From Manduca sexta (lineage: Eukaryota; Arthropoda; Insecta; Lepidoptera; Sphingidae): a DNA stretch of 64,000 nucleotides. The position numbers and the translations under genes are program-made. Positions 13,101-25,600 of this stretch are shown one piece after another. The notes beneath the pieces were generated by a model. That model ran no database searches. It worked only from the letters and a program-made list of their open reading frames with translations, and was not told the DNA's origin. The stretch covers positions 7,626,001 to 7,690,000 of the forward strand of contig NC_051124.1 in the NCBI RefSeq assembly GCF_014839805.1. Reading direction: 5' to 3'. Numbering within the stretch: position 1 is the stretch's first letter; every line of letters starts with the position of its first letter.

Positions 13101-14189
13101 CGCCTGTCGAGCAGCGCCGCGGGCAAAGATTACATTGTGCCTAATTAGGGCAAAATAACAGATTAATATTATGGAGCGAATATTTGTGAAATCACGAACG
13201 ATTAGAATAAGGATTAGCTGTCTGAGCTCTGACGCGTTCCTTATTAAGTTGTGTTTATAGATCAAATGGGTAAAGTTATTATGAAAATATACTCAACGAA
13301 AAAAACTATTTTAACGTTTAGATATGGAGTTTTATCTATAAAATAATACATTACATACGCTCTGTCTTGCTATATATAGATAGACACGATATTGACTACT
13401 AACCGCGGTTTAAAACAGCAATGTTTAAAACTGTCACAAGCCAGACATAAATAAGTAGGTACCTTAAAGGTAGAGACACGTTTCAGATGTCATATTTAAC
13501 TATTAATTTGCTCTTGGGTACGTTTCGTATGGATTAGAATTCCGGAGGCCAAACCATCCCCCTTCCCTCCCAAATCCTTCTTCGCTATCGTCTCGTCGCT
13601 TCGCTATATAGTCGCTATCCGAACAGATATAAAATGTACCCTACTTCCAGCATAATGACTAATGATAGACAGTTCACCAGATTTTAAATGCTTCGGTAAA
13701 AACCCAATAAACACCAAGAAACTGGGTGTTTATGGTCATAAAAATGAGTGTTTAACGCGTTTTACCAAGCACCGGGTTTAATTAAAGCTGTAAGGCTGCC
13801 TATTTGGGTAGGTATAGGTAATTGTTGATATAGGTAAGTATGACGGTAGTAACCACGTAACATCAGGAAAGCCATTCGTAAATATATTTATTATAAAATG
13901 ACATAATCATTTTCTCGAAGGAACTTACCTTATTATCAACCCACGCAATTTTGCTGTTACTTTTCTTGCGGTTTAAGATTCCCAGATTTTCCTTAGATTG
14001 TCCAGTTTACGGGATAGTAATGTGTAGGTATAGGCAGACGTAAAATAATTATCCAGTTCGCAATTATCTACTTAGAATTACTGTCATTTAAATTTCAATC
14101 GTGTTAACCAACATATTGGGTCTATTGTGTTATAAGATTTGAATTAATTTCGTTAAATACGCTCTGCGAGTAATTGACAAAACTGTATA
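10147..14189. other. Stretch without a gene model; one CpG-rich island
   Basis: Mostly AT-rich. The exception is 12,070-12,240, which is CpG-rich (CGGCGCGCGCGCAC) and open on the minus strand for 94 codons (11990-12274) with an arginine-rich, low-credibility product. It resembles a promoter or first-exon region more than an internal exon. A second small GC-rich patch lies at 13,065-13,125. Near 13,920 a minus-strand GTAAGTTCC donor follows an open frame ending KIAWVDNK, but no good acceptor was found. Confidence 0.4.
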
Positions 14190-14445
14190 GGCTCGGTGAC
14201 GTAGTTGTTTTACGGTAGAATTGCAATACCCAGGTCTCTAGTTCCAGCCCCGGGTCCGGCAGTGATACTGAGTTTTGGTACTCAATGTGAACCCGGAGTA
14301 TGGAATTTGTGCCCGATATGGCGATAGGATCGCCTCATATCACATCATAGAATAGGCACAGAAAATTCAGGTGCATCAGTTACGAATCTGCCTCTAAAAG
14401 ACGTGAGCGTGTGTGTGTATGTGTGCGTGTACGTGTGCGTGTGTA
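14190..14445 (+). repeat. tRNA-derived SINE, family B
   Basis: The head GGCTCGGTGACGTAGTTGTT and the B-box-like TCTAGTTCCAGCC are diverged. The body (CCCGATATGGCGATAGGATC) is clear. The 3' end runs into a GT-rich simple repeat at about 14405-14445. It is older than the copy at 36994. Confidence 0.75.
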
Positions 14446-15489
14446 ATGATTCAATTTAAAATATTAATATAAAAATAAAACTATAGTACATAATATGATC
14501 ATAATATAACATTAAATAACTAGTACATAATATGATCCTGATTTCTCCCAAAATACGATAGCTTAGTAGCAAATACAATACATTTGAATTTTTGAGGCAC
14601 TTTCAGTTCGACTCAATGAATGATGTACCTGCCTACATAAACATATGTCTCAGCGTGAAGAAAGCCGCGGGCTTCGATTTACAGCTAACTCATGCGTCTG
14701 CTACAAACGCTATAGAATATTCTAGTAAGTTATTTTTATACCTAAATGAAGTTTCAATAATAAGTATAATACTAACACAATTAAAATTAACTAAAATATT
14801 ATATTTTAGTAAGTATAATTTTCTTTTCAACACGTCATGCCTCTTTCGTTAAGCAATGGTAAATGATAATACTGAAGAAACATTCGAGGCAGATAGGTAC
14901 GTATATTTTAGTTTTTGCATTTTTTATTGAAATAATACTAATTTGCGCAATTTATCTCAATGTTTCGTTTAACTCACTGAAGAGCCACAAGACAAGCTAA
15001 TAACTCCTCCAGTAGTATAGTCGTTAAATTAAACTATATAGCACATTCTAGAGACGGATCTCGACCCCTAATGAAAAATGTGTATGAGTGGTGGAATGTG
15101 TATATTAGTCTAATGAATAATATACAAATTCCACCCACATTAGCTTATTATTGCGTATCCACTATAATCCTCCTTTCGAGATTAGCCGACTCTGGACTTT
15201 AGGATTAGTGAAAATTAAATTTGTTTTAATGAGTTGTAATCTTTAACGAAAGGTTATGTCGGATACTAAAAGCCTATAATTATCCCTCTCATGTGAAGAG
15301 ACATTTTTTTTAATTATCAAAGAAAAATAAAAACAAACACATAAATCAAAAAGGTTTTTATTTTCAATAACTGAGGTATGTTTTCAGTCTGTATCACATG
15401 TCACATAAGATACACAATATTCTACAATCGGTGGTATAACAAAAAATAATCAACATAAGTAATGAGTATACCACTATATCTCTATAGTA
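14446..15489. other. AT-rich stretch, nothing recognised
   Basis: An 86-codon frame at 14592-14852 (plus) has no recognisable motif and poor composition in its second half. I do not call it a gene. Confidence 0.5.
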
Positions 15490-15555
15490 TCCCTCTCAGT
15501 AGTAGAGGAAGCCCGTTCCCAGCAGTGGGACAGTATATAATACAGGGCTGTTACT
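15490..15555 (+). repeat. 3' fragment of SINE family A
   Basis: Only the last ~65 bases of family A are present (CCCTCTCAGTAGTAGAGGAA to ATACAGGGCTG). This is the pattern expected of a 5'-truncated retrotransposed copy. Confidence 0.8.
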
Positions 15556-15845
15556 AAATAATATATGCCATACTATTTTTATCGACTAGTAGTTTTAATC
15601 GACCACAACACTAGAAGAGCTGCCCAGCACTAACTTATCGATAACTATGCAAAATAAAAAAGTCAAACTGAACCACCTATTGAAATGTTATAGCACCACA
15701 CAAAGTTTAAAGAAAAAAACGATATTTATTGTCCCTCCACATCTATAACATCGACATGTAAAATAATATTTTGCATTATCTACTTCACGTTGATTATAAA
15801 TCTTTAGATTCGTTGAGCATAAATTTGACAAAGATAGTCACTAAA

Positions 15846-16590
15846 TCTATATATATAAAAATGAATTGCTGTTCGTTAGTCTCGCTAAAACTCGAGAACG
15901 GCTGAACGGATTTATCTTATCTTGGTCTTGAATTATTCGTGGAGGTCTAGGGAAGATTTAAAAGGTGAGAAAAATTCGAATAATTGCCGGGAAAATCCTC
16001 AAAACAGCATTTTTCTATTTCCCATACAAACGTTTTCTAAATAAAATGGAGAGTCAATTTGTAATTTATTACCGCTGCATAAAGTTCAAATTCGCGTGCG
16101 CGTTGGAGGATCTAATATCGCGTTCTGAAACTCAACAAAAGTGAAAGTGAATCGCGAACGCGACAAAATTGCATAGTCTCAAAATACATAGTACATAAAT
16201 AGTGGTCGGCTTCGAGAAACTCAATTTTAGCTAACTTCAGTTGTTAATATAATATATAACTCAAAGGTGACTGACAGTGATATATCAAGGAACAGCCCAA
16301 ACCATTGGACGGATCGGGCTAAGACTTTACATGCATAAAGCTACTATGACGTAGGCGTCCCCTAAGAAAGGATTTTGATAAATTCTACCCTTAAGGGGAT
16401 AAAATAGGGGATGAAAGTTTGTATAAATGTTCTTAGATTTTCGACTGATTGAACTGAAATTATAGATTGGGGATAAAATTAGTTTGAACCTATAAGTACC
16501 GGGAAAATATGTAGCAAGACTTTTATCAAACAGTGGAATTTTATCCTGGAAAACACCTTCACGCGGGCGAAGCCGCGAGCAAAAGCTATT
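15846..16590 (+). mobile_element. Non-autonomous element ending in GCGGGCGAAGCCGCG
   Basis: Starts with a TA-rich segment and AATGAATTGCTGTTCGTTAG, and ends with CGCGGGCGAAGCCGCGAGC plus AAAAGCTATT. Related ends occur at 18862-19118, 28195-28292, 43425-43612 and, inverted, from 32141. No coding capacity was seen. Such ends are frequent in lepidopteran genomes; whether they belong to RTE-type LINE derivatives or Helitron-like elements cannot be settled by eye. Confidence 0.6.
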
Positions 16591-16911
16591 GCTTTATAAT
16601 AATGGCATATTATCCTCCATGTTGAATAAGGAAGGTGCTGGAACATTAAGACACAAGGTCCATGTCCCGTAAACCAAATACGACTATAGGCGAAAGGTTG
16701 ATGGAATTATAACATAACATCGACAAATTTATCGATAACTCAGATCTTATTTACTTTAAAACTATAATTTCTTGGTAGTGAATAGAAAACTTAATCGATG
16801 AAGGAACATGTTGAATGTCATCACATTATTTTAGATCGGTAACTAAGACAATTGCGATTTCTAGAGCAAGGGCAGATTATTTCAAAAGGGTTTTCTTACA
16901 TAACATTTGTA

Positions 16912-17084
16912 CAGTCACACACAAAAGTAGCTGAATAAATCAAACTTTCAAGTTACTATTGTGTGTGTATTTCTTCACTAAAATAAACTTCAGCGAGTTA
17001 ACTTTATTGTAGCTAAAGAAAAAAGTTAAAGTGAAGAAGCGTTTTTAAATATTTAACGTGTTCAGCTACTTATGTGGCTGACTG
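16912..17084. mobile_element. Tc1/mariner-type MITE (copy 2)
   Basis: Same terminal inverted repeats as 5446-5654 (CAGTCA..CAAAAGTAGCTG and CAGCTACTTATGTGGCTGACTG), flanked by TA on both sides. The interior is AT-rich and shorter than in copy 1. Confidence 0.75.
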
Positions 17085-17925
17085 TACAATCACCATAGAC
17101 AAAGACGAAATGCATGAATTACAATGTAATTAAAATGACATCTCTTGACATATCTACTGAAAAAAAGCACCGGTTAACATAATCGTAAAATAACGTATTT
17201 TAAATTGTTAAACAACGTTTACATAGTATTAACCGTTGTCTATAACTTATCTGTACTCGAAGTAAACTATAAACAAACAGCCCTAAAAAAACTAAACTAA
17301 AAAACAAGCAACGGTCAAGAATGTTCTTTTTTAATGTTTAAACATTTTTGCCTTAACAAAAATAAATAACAAAAAATTACAAACTATAATAAAAATGAGA
17401 AATAAATTTAAATGGAGTACAGCATGATGTGTACCTCATTTCTTTTCCCTTTTTACGTATAGACACGTCTTATTAAGGAAATAGATTTGTAAATTGTTTG
17501 CCTCTGACTTTTCCTAACTCTTGGGTCATTTAAAAAAATAACAATTCTTCAGTAAAGCGAAGTTTAGATTAGCAAGAAAACTTGCAGGACTCCTGCAAGT
17601 TCTGTAAGCAATTTTTAACGTGTAAACAATCACGGCAAGTTGACTTCTGCTATTTTGAAGTTTGCAACACCAAGAAGTCACATGTGTATAGAACTATTAA
17701 AATATTACCGCTAGTGTAAACGCATCCGGAAGTTCTTAGATGATATCTTGCTAGTCTAAACTTACCTTTACAATGTATTATAATATACAAAAAAAATATT
17801 ATCAATCCGGTAATACACAACTTTATCACAAATACAAAGTTTGTCATCTCATCTCACAGGACAATAACAGTAAGACCGTTAATTAACACTAGAAAATATT
17901 GAACTTGAACCACTGAAGTCTGAAC
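17085..17925. other. AT-rich stretch, nothing recognised
   Basis: No coding or RNA signal was seen. A short inverted motif (ACTTGCAGGA/TCCTGCAAGT, about 17580-17600) is the only structure noticed. Confidence 0.5.
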
Positions 17926-18221
17926 TTAAAAACGAACCCCCTTCATAGACGTTATTTATCTAAGGACTGAGCATTGCTATGATAACAAGTCTGTTTCTCA
18001 GTGCTGACGGCATGGCAGCCTTCGCAGTGCAGTAAACATAAAGCCGTTGTGATTGGCTAATATTGAGATACAACTTGAACTAGTTGGCTGTCAGATAAAT
18101 AAAGCTGAACAAACAGCAAGCTGTCCGATAAATAATGCTGAAAAACAAACTTGTTATCACAGCAATCCTCCATCCTTAGATAAATTACGTCTATGAATAA
18201 CGGGGGTACATATTGAATTAA
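17926..18221. mobile_element. piggyBac-like MITE
   Basis: Two inverted arms of about 50 bases carry CCCCC, then TCATAGACGT and TTATCTAAGGA, ending in CTTGTTATCA-type sequence near the centre. TTAA stands outside each arm at 17926-17929 and 18218-18221. TTAA target duplication and a C-rich terminus are typical of the piggyBac superfamily. The interior has no ORF. A few bases between TTAA and the C-run differ between sides, so the exact ends are approximate. Confidence 0.6.
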
Positions 18222-18861
18222 TTTTTACTTTCATAAAAAATATCAATTCACCGCAAGAAATCTTGTTATATTAACAAGGAATAGCATATACTAGGAGAAG
18301 AAAACTTATTTATATAAAAAATATCGATATGTAAAAAAATATTAGAGATAAATATTTTAATGGTAATATAAAAAGAATTGCAATGAATATTCGGCTACTA
18401 TTCGGTATTCGTCTTCTTTAATACTATACGGCCGAATACCGAATATCTAAGTACTATTCTGCCAAACACCGAATACTTAAGTTTTGTTGTAATCAGATAA
18501 TTGGCTAAAGAGTGATTTATTAAAAATATAATATTTGCCTTGCAATTATTAAAGTAGCCAAATAAAATAATTTTGTATACAAATATTTAAATTAGTGGGA
18601 AACGTCTATGCACATGAATTATCATTATTAAAGTGTATGATGATGCAAGTATGTAAGTGTATTATGATGCAGGTAGTTTTTTCTGCATTCATTGTTCACC
18701 TTGTTGGAATAAACGAACAAGATACAAATACATTGATAGAAGTTTTCCTGTAAATGCCTTAAATTTTGCCTTATAATCGTCCGGGAAGGCTGCAGAATAT
18801 TCTATATTCGGTGTATGGCCAAATATATTATATTCATTGCAAGTCTGGTTAGAAGTTTTCA
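18222..18861. other. AT-rich stretch with simple repeated motifs
   Basis: Contains repeated GAATAC/CCGAATA motifs around 18385-18480 (ATTCGGTATTCG, GCCGAATACCGAATA), a small local repeat. No gene was seen. Confidence 0.5.
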
Positions 18862-19118
18862 CGTAATCTTACTAATATTATAAATGCGAAAGATTGTGTA
18901 ATGTTTGTATGTTCGTTAGACGTAAAAGAAAAAACAACTGAACAGATTTGGACGAAATTTGAGACAAGGGTGTGCCATACCCTGGATTAACACATAGTTT
19001 AACTCCTATGGTAAAAATCGATTTTTTTAATTAAATTTTTAAAACTAATGTAGCCGACGTCGTGTTCAGGGACTTTTAGCAGGAAAAGCTTTCACTGGGG
19101 CGAAGCCACGACCAACGA
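18862..19118 (+). mobile_element. Non-autonomous element, ACTAATATTATAAATGCGAA type
   Basis: Begins ACTAATATTATAAATGCGAA, carries CTGAACAGATTTGGACGAAA in the body and ends in GGGGCGAAGCCACGACC. A related start recurs at 62993. No coding capacity. Such short elements are common in Lepidoptera; the family name is not resolvable by eye. Confidence 0.65.
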
Positions 19119-19506
19119 AGAGTTAATAAGTGAAATAAACTGATTTTGGAGACTGGATAAGCAAGTTATTACAAATCCTATAGAGGTAAGCTAAGGCAGT
19201 GAGAACGCAACTGTGACGGTTCAAGCGTATTAACCTTCAAGAATACAACTAAATTAGCATCCTAAATAATTATAATAAAATAACAACACAAACGTAGATA
19301 TTAGGCATATATCTTGATACCTGTACGAGATATAAATTCCAACTAATTAATTAAATCTGATATGATATGTTACCTGAGTACATCACATCGGAAATAGGAA
19401 ATTAAGTAATATGTGAAACAAAAATTCCTTCTATTGTGTTTGCTTTACCAACTAATAATAGATAAACCCCCGCAACAATTTCAACAAAATCCCTGATTGT
19501 CATCAT
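19119..19506. other. AT-rich stretch, nothing recognised
   Basis: No gene, RNA or repeat was recognised here. Confidence 0.5.
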
Positions 19507-19908
19507 TAAAATGATGAACCTCCTACCAGAATTTTAACCATAGCGGTCAATCTCTACGGGAATCAGCCAGGTACACATGATATATTATAGTGCACAAGTT
19601 TGTGCGCAATACACAGATGCACTCTTTGTTCCTTCACTCTCATAGTCCGGTGAAACGGCTATCTAACATCGGTCGATCATGTCGGATAGCTGCCCCACAT
19701 GAGCCTCGGAAAGAAAGATCACTTCTTTCAGAGGCTTGGGGATATCACACAACCAACTCTCAGACTCCGAACTGCAACTGTGTAATTTTTAAGATGGAAA
19801 AACTCAGTAACAATTACTTTTGTCCCGGGATTAGAACCCAGGACCTCAGCGCCGTAGTCGTAACCGCGTACGCATTACAACTATGCCACCAAGGCAGTCA
19901 TCATCTCT
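19507..19908 (-). repeat. tRNA-derived SINE, family C
   Basis: On the minus strand the head (GACTGCCTTGGTGGCATAGT) resembles that of family B, but the body is different: it contains TGCACAAGTTTGTGCGCAAT and CACTCTCATAGTCCGGTGA. A nearly full copy lies at 29815-30170 and a deleted one at 24640-24775. The 112-codon frame across it (19590-19928) is an accident of the repeat. A CT-rich simple repeat follows at 19905-19924. Confidence 0.75.
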
Positions 19909-20395
19909 CTCTCTCTTTCTCTCATTAAAATATGTCTTTAAGAAAACACGTTATCGAAAAAAAACTGTAATTGTAAAGTACCGTACAGTATTCAATGTAT
20001 TATATAACTTGGGTTTTTAGAGCACTCTGTATAAAACACCCTCGAAATTATCTCAGTGCTGAATACTTTTGTTTGTACTTTTAAAAACGCTTACTAAAAT
20101 TTTTCATTTTGCTTCATCTAATATATTTTTGAAGTATATATAAAAATATATTTTTAATATGAAAATAACTTCAAGACATTTAGATTCTTATGTACTAGTA
20201 ATTACTTAACAACTAAGGCTGATTTTTCAATCACCAGATAAAAGTTCCTCGTAATCAAATATAACGTAAACAAATTAATATGACAGCTGTATAAATAAAG
20301 CCGTTAACTAGTCTTTTATATTGACTGGAATATAGTTCCACTTAAACGCATTGATGGGTGTGAAGTAAGCTGCGGACACAGGTCAAAATTACACA

Positions 20396-20642
20396 CATCA
20401 AGCATTCCTCCCCGAAGGGGTATGCAGAGGGGCAAAAAGAGTACCCACTTTTCGGTAAATGTGTTCTATCTCATGATGTGCCAGGGGGCGAGCCTATCGC
20501 CATATCGGGCACAAATTCGAGACTCCGGGTTGATACCACGCAGAAAACCCTAAATATTACTATGCCCGACCCGGGATTCGAACCCAGGACCTCGGAGCGA
20601 TTTCGTACCGCGCATACAGTACAACTACGCCACCGAGGCAAT
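20396..20642 (-). repeat. tRNA-derived SINE, family B
   Basis: Inverted copy with a clear head (GCCTCGGTGGCGTAGTTGTA on the minus strand, B box GGTTCGAATCCC) and the 3' end CCCCTTCGGGGAGGAATGC. It is well preserved over about 245 bp. Confidence 0.85.
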
Positions 20643-22654
20643 TAAAATTAAGTCGGCAAGATATTTAGGCTAAATTAAAATTTCTATAATTACAATTTTC
20701 AAACATAGTATTATGTCGACCCTTCAAAACGTATGAATCAGACTATAATCATATGTAAAGAAAACTTTCGTAAAACGATTGAAAAATCGGTAAACATCGT
20801 AAAGCAAAATTTATCCACTATACTAACTGCAAAAATTTTTGCTACTAATGAGAAATATTAATGTACAACTTCGGAGACAATCGTATTATGAGTGATAAGG
20901 TCACGAGCCGTGATATCAAAATTAAACGCGGTGGTATAGTTTCCAAAACTTAAATAATTGATGGCCGAAGTTATTAACTATATTACAGAAGTAATTAAAA
21001 CCTAATGAGCCTCTGCGTTATTTTAAGAATGGATAGATTACATATGATCTTTATAGTCTCTGCGCTGTTTTGGGAATGGATAAATTACGTAATAATCTTA
21101 TCTTTATGACTGTTACAGATAATAATTATCCTAGTAATGCTCCTAAGATATTTACTCATAGTATATTTACTACGTACCTCGAAAGTAAGGTCCTTCGAGG
21201 CATCCCTAGCAATATTGGGTTGGCAACACAAATTAACCTACTCTAAGGTTTTTATGGCACAGAACCAAGTATTTTCAATTGCAAGTTTATTAACTTTATA
21301 CTATCAGTCGAACTATATTCGTTTGCAACCATGGTAGTAAAGTCAAGTCAACATACCAAAAGTTCAACTTTACGAACTTGAACTTTTATACTATAGGCCA
21401 AATCATTTCTGCAACATTGTTATAAAATATCAATGTAACTAGAGTTGGAAAAGGATTTGATAAAGAAGTTGTTCATTTAAGATTCGGTATCTATATCGAG
21501 AAAAAGGAAACTTTTACTTAAAAGTTACCCATGATACAAAAACCTTTAAAAAGTAAAAAATATTGTCACGCATTTTTTTATAAAAGTACTACATTTTTAT
21601 ATAGATACTTATTTACTTAATAATAAATACCACTTTCCTAGTAATTAATTCATATTTTTACGAAATACGAGACCTTTCCTATCAAAAATATAAACTCAAG
21701 CCCAAAATTTCCATATTCTATATGAATTTTAAGGCTGTATACAGAGGTTATATGCCTAGTGGATGTTCGAGACATAATATTTATAGTATGTTAGTTCTAC
21801 CCTGACCAAAAAAACCTGCTTTAAGAGGGTAAATTTTGCTTTTGTTTTAAAGTTAACATTATCAGTACAAGATATTAGTTCCATATTTTTCCTGGTAAGG
21901 CTATCTTTTGTTTAAATCTTTTCATAACGTCAAAATGGTTGCTTAATATAATACTCGTGAGTACATATTATTTACAATTCATAATGTACTTTTATAATCA
22001 ATGTTTAAGTCTATATCCTTATAGTTAAAAATAAATTTAATTTGATTGACTAATCGTCATGTTTTCATAATACTTATTTAGATTTAAACCGATTACTAAT
22101 AATCACGAAATATTTTCTGAATCTTGTTTTTATTATTTTAAGAGGCATAAAAAAGACAAAATGCAAAATATTGTCCTTAATATGTCGCATACTACGTTTT
22201 ACGTTAAGTAACGATTAAAGTTAGAGAATGGACAAAGTATTCACTTTCCATGCATCAAATTAATATTTGCATAAAATTATGAAAATAGCCAAACAAGACA
22301 TCTATAGTACAAAGTTTTGACCGCACATTAGCTTTGTCTCTTTCTACACAGTGGTCAATACTGAGCGTATTGCTCAGTCCATTCTGTTTTGTATGATAAG
22401 TATAAATTTTGTCAAATTAGTTTTTTCATATTTCTCAAATATCTGTCGATTTACTATCCTAGTACTTGTGGCTAAGAATAAACTTTTATTTTTATTATAA
22501 TACCCTTTACGTCCTTTTTACAATTTTTATATATCACGAAAGGCTTAGACGCTACAATCTCATTTATCAACAAAATAGAGACGATAGAAATATTTTTTAT
22601 AAAATAAATCATCGTATCGATACGATCCTATCGACTTATCGATAATAGATTTAA
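20643..22654. other. Stretch downstream of AGO3, no gene seen
   Basis: AT-rich. The part next to AGO3 holds its 3' untranslated region and poly(A) signals. A TATCGATA (DRE-type) motif stands at 22615-22622. No independent coding region is supportable. Confidence 0.5.
22485..22496 (-). terminator. AGO3 poly(A) signals
   Basis: Two adjacent AATAAA hexamers on the minus strand (22491-22496 and 22485-22490) lie about 160-170 bases after the AGO3 stop codon. They are the first good hexamers downstream and give a 3' UTR of ordinary length. Confidence 0.55.
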
Positions 22655-25600
22655 CTACAAAAAGTACAACTTATCAGCGAGCGCATCCGAGGGCGGGCCG
22701 TGTATGTTCTGTCCGACGAGGTAGGCCAGCTTGTGCGCGTACTGGCACGGAGCTGGCACTCGTACGGTGCCAGGCCAGTTGTAGTACAAGTGGCAGAGCT
22801 TGTACGTCAGCCGCTGGCACTGGTCTGGCGTCATACCGCTGTTGTCGTACACTACGACGTAATGCGTCGGCGTTACAGTACCTTGGTTCACTTTCTGTGA
22901 CGCTATTAGAAAATCATACCTGGAATAGTAAAAAATAGGTTAATAGTATCAATAGCTTAGCAATTGATACTGCATGTATACAAGCTATCGATATTGATAA
23001 CATGATAATCGATACCCGTAATCGATATTTTAAACACTTGTATAAACTACCTTTTAAAATGTTATAACGTCGATCGTTCAAATACAATTGATTATAATTA
23101 ATACGAGAACAAATTTATTGTTTGTGTACGTATTATTGTCATACTAATATTTCCCAGAATTCACAAATTTCATTAGACGAGTTATCAAGTCTTATTTTTC
23201 ATACCAACATCTAAACTACGAGTGTTAGAAAAATACTTACCAATCACGTCTTGTAATCGCATGATCAACAACCGTTCCCGGATGCGGATTGTCAAACCCT
23301 TGAGCCGACTTCATGAATATGCGCGTGTTTATACGTTTCTGGACGACTATGTACGTCAACGTGGGCGAGTACGGCTGGCCCATGGCCGAGAAACATATCT
23401 TCATCTGCGGTATTTCGTAGTCGTGGACCAGTTTCAACTGGCCGTCGCCGACACCGTCCCTGAAATTTGGAGAATAGGCTTAACATACATTTATGTATTG
23501 ATAATGGTTGTAAGTCGAGGTTGACAGTGATGTTTTATTCGATAAAATCAAGCTTGCCACCGAGCTTGCAGAGATCAAGATTTAGCAATAAATCTCATCT
23601 ATAAGTAATATTATCTATACAATATGTTTTCAACTATGGTAGGTAACCTGTATATAATAATTTTGTCGGGTAGTGTGCCGTTACTCCTAAGGTAGTGCGT
23701 TAAAGATTCCACCAAACTGGACTTGAGCCCGTCCACTATTTCTTGACCTCTCTCTTGGAACACGGCCCTCGAGAACCACAAAGTCATCGATTGGTTGTAC
23801 GACGCTATGAAACCTAAAATAAAATACATTTTTATTACACTGGTAATTGTAATTGCATACGACGAAATAGTGTGCAACTCTTGTTTTGTTATTACAACGT
23901 TGCGCCCATAAAAAAACTGTTTCGTGAGGCACAGTCGAAGTGGTAAAAGTGGTCTTAAGAAGAGTTAACTAGATTTTAAACTCACTAGCCTTAGCAAAAG
24001 TTCAATAGAAACAATCCAACAACAATTCATCTACCAATTTCGAATATTTCTTTAACGTTTCATCCAAATCATCAAAACTAAAAAATATTTATAGCTTATT
24101 AGTAACAAGGAACGCAATTGGTCAAAAGTTTACTAATTTACAAATTATTATGCGTATTTCAGGTACACACGCTGTAAATCGATGGTCGATCATTGCTATA
24201 CTGTACTCACTGTAAACACTGCGACTCTTCCTGGTGGGATCATGGTAAGAATCGATGCCAACGACCATGGCCGTCTTGAACGGTATGCTAATGTTCCACA
24301 GCGTGCCACCGAGCTTGCAGTTCATTTGTAACAGTATCTTTTGCGTCACCGCTCGCACTCGCTGCGAGTTCATCAGTGAACGGGCGTTTATCACCTGGAA
24401 ATCATTTATGATAGATAAAAGTGATATAATTAATAGTGACTGATGGGCAAGGCAAGACTTAAAGTTAGGGATTTGAAAAAGTAAAATTATGCACCGGGTT
24501 TTAATATGTAGGTGACCACTAAAGGGGTATCTGATAATTTATCCCATAAATATATTTAATAGATGACAAGATTTTTTTAATTTATAAATTTACTTAACTC
24601 TAAGCTTTATAATATGATTCCGTTTCCATATTCTACATATTGATTGATTGACTGATTCTCTTCTAGCCGAATTTTGGCCACGACGGCCAATCTCAACGGA
24701 TGATCTCAGGACCACAGCGCGAAAATCATACTCGTACCACGTACATATACAACTACGCCAGCAAGCCCTTCAAGACCTCTAGATAGAGAATCCTAATAAT
24801 ACTTACTTGTGACGGTACAGGATTGTCCGCGCAGCATATCTTCTTGATCGCGGCGTACCGATCATCTCGCGCCGTCGGACATATCGCCACAACGAGCTGC
24901 ACTGCCGACGTAATGGACTTCTTCAACGCTGTCACGTAAGAATCCGTCCGGTCGTTAGGCAGACGCACCATCTCAGGAGTGGACACCATGATGCCCATCG
25001 GTCGGCAGTTCCGTTTCACTGTGTCCACGAAACTCTGTAAATCAGATTTTTTTGTGACGCTGCTAATATTGTATTTAAATAACATAAATTAAATGTAATC
25101 AAACTGTTACCAAGAAATGTATTAACAACGGAGGACGCTCCCCCTAGCAAATGAGTTTGCGCATTCGGTCTCACCTTGACCCACTACACCTCTGTTAAAG
25201 ACTACACTACAAATAAATATTACAAATCTTAGAATTCACTGATACGGCATTATATGCAATAAACTTACTTGTTCTTCACGCAGTCGTTTATGCGATAAGC
25301 GAATTCAAACAAACAAAAAATCTCTTCCTCTTTATATAATGGTCTAGATTTACCACATATGAATTCTACCACAGAAATAATTATTCAAATCTGGCAAAAA
25401 ATCAACAAGTTATTAGTCTTTGAATTTCTATAGGAGTGTCAAGAACCGAGAAAAGAGTCGTGACGTCATCTTGAATCATGGTGCGTGTGAAAGAATGAGA
25501 TAGAACGATATCATCACTACGCGCCCACTCCTGCTCATTACAATATTTAGAACATTATTTACTGCCCTATTTCAATACCAATTTTAATGCAGTTTTAACA

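Noticed and set aside
19590..19928. 112-codon plus-strand frame
   Set aside because: It lies entirely over a family C SINE.
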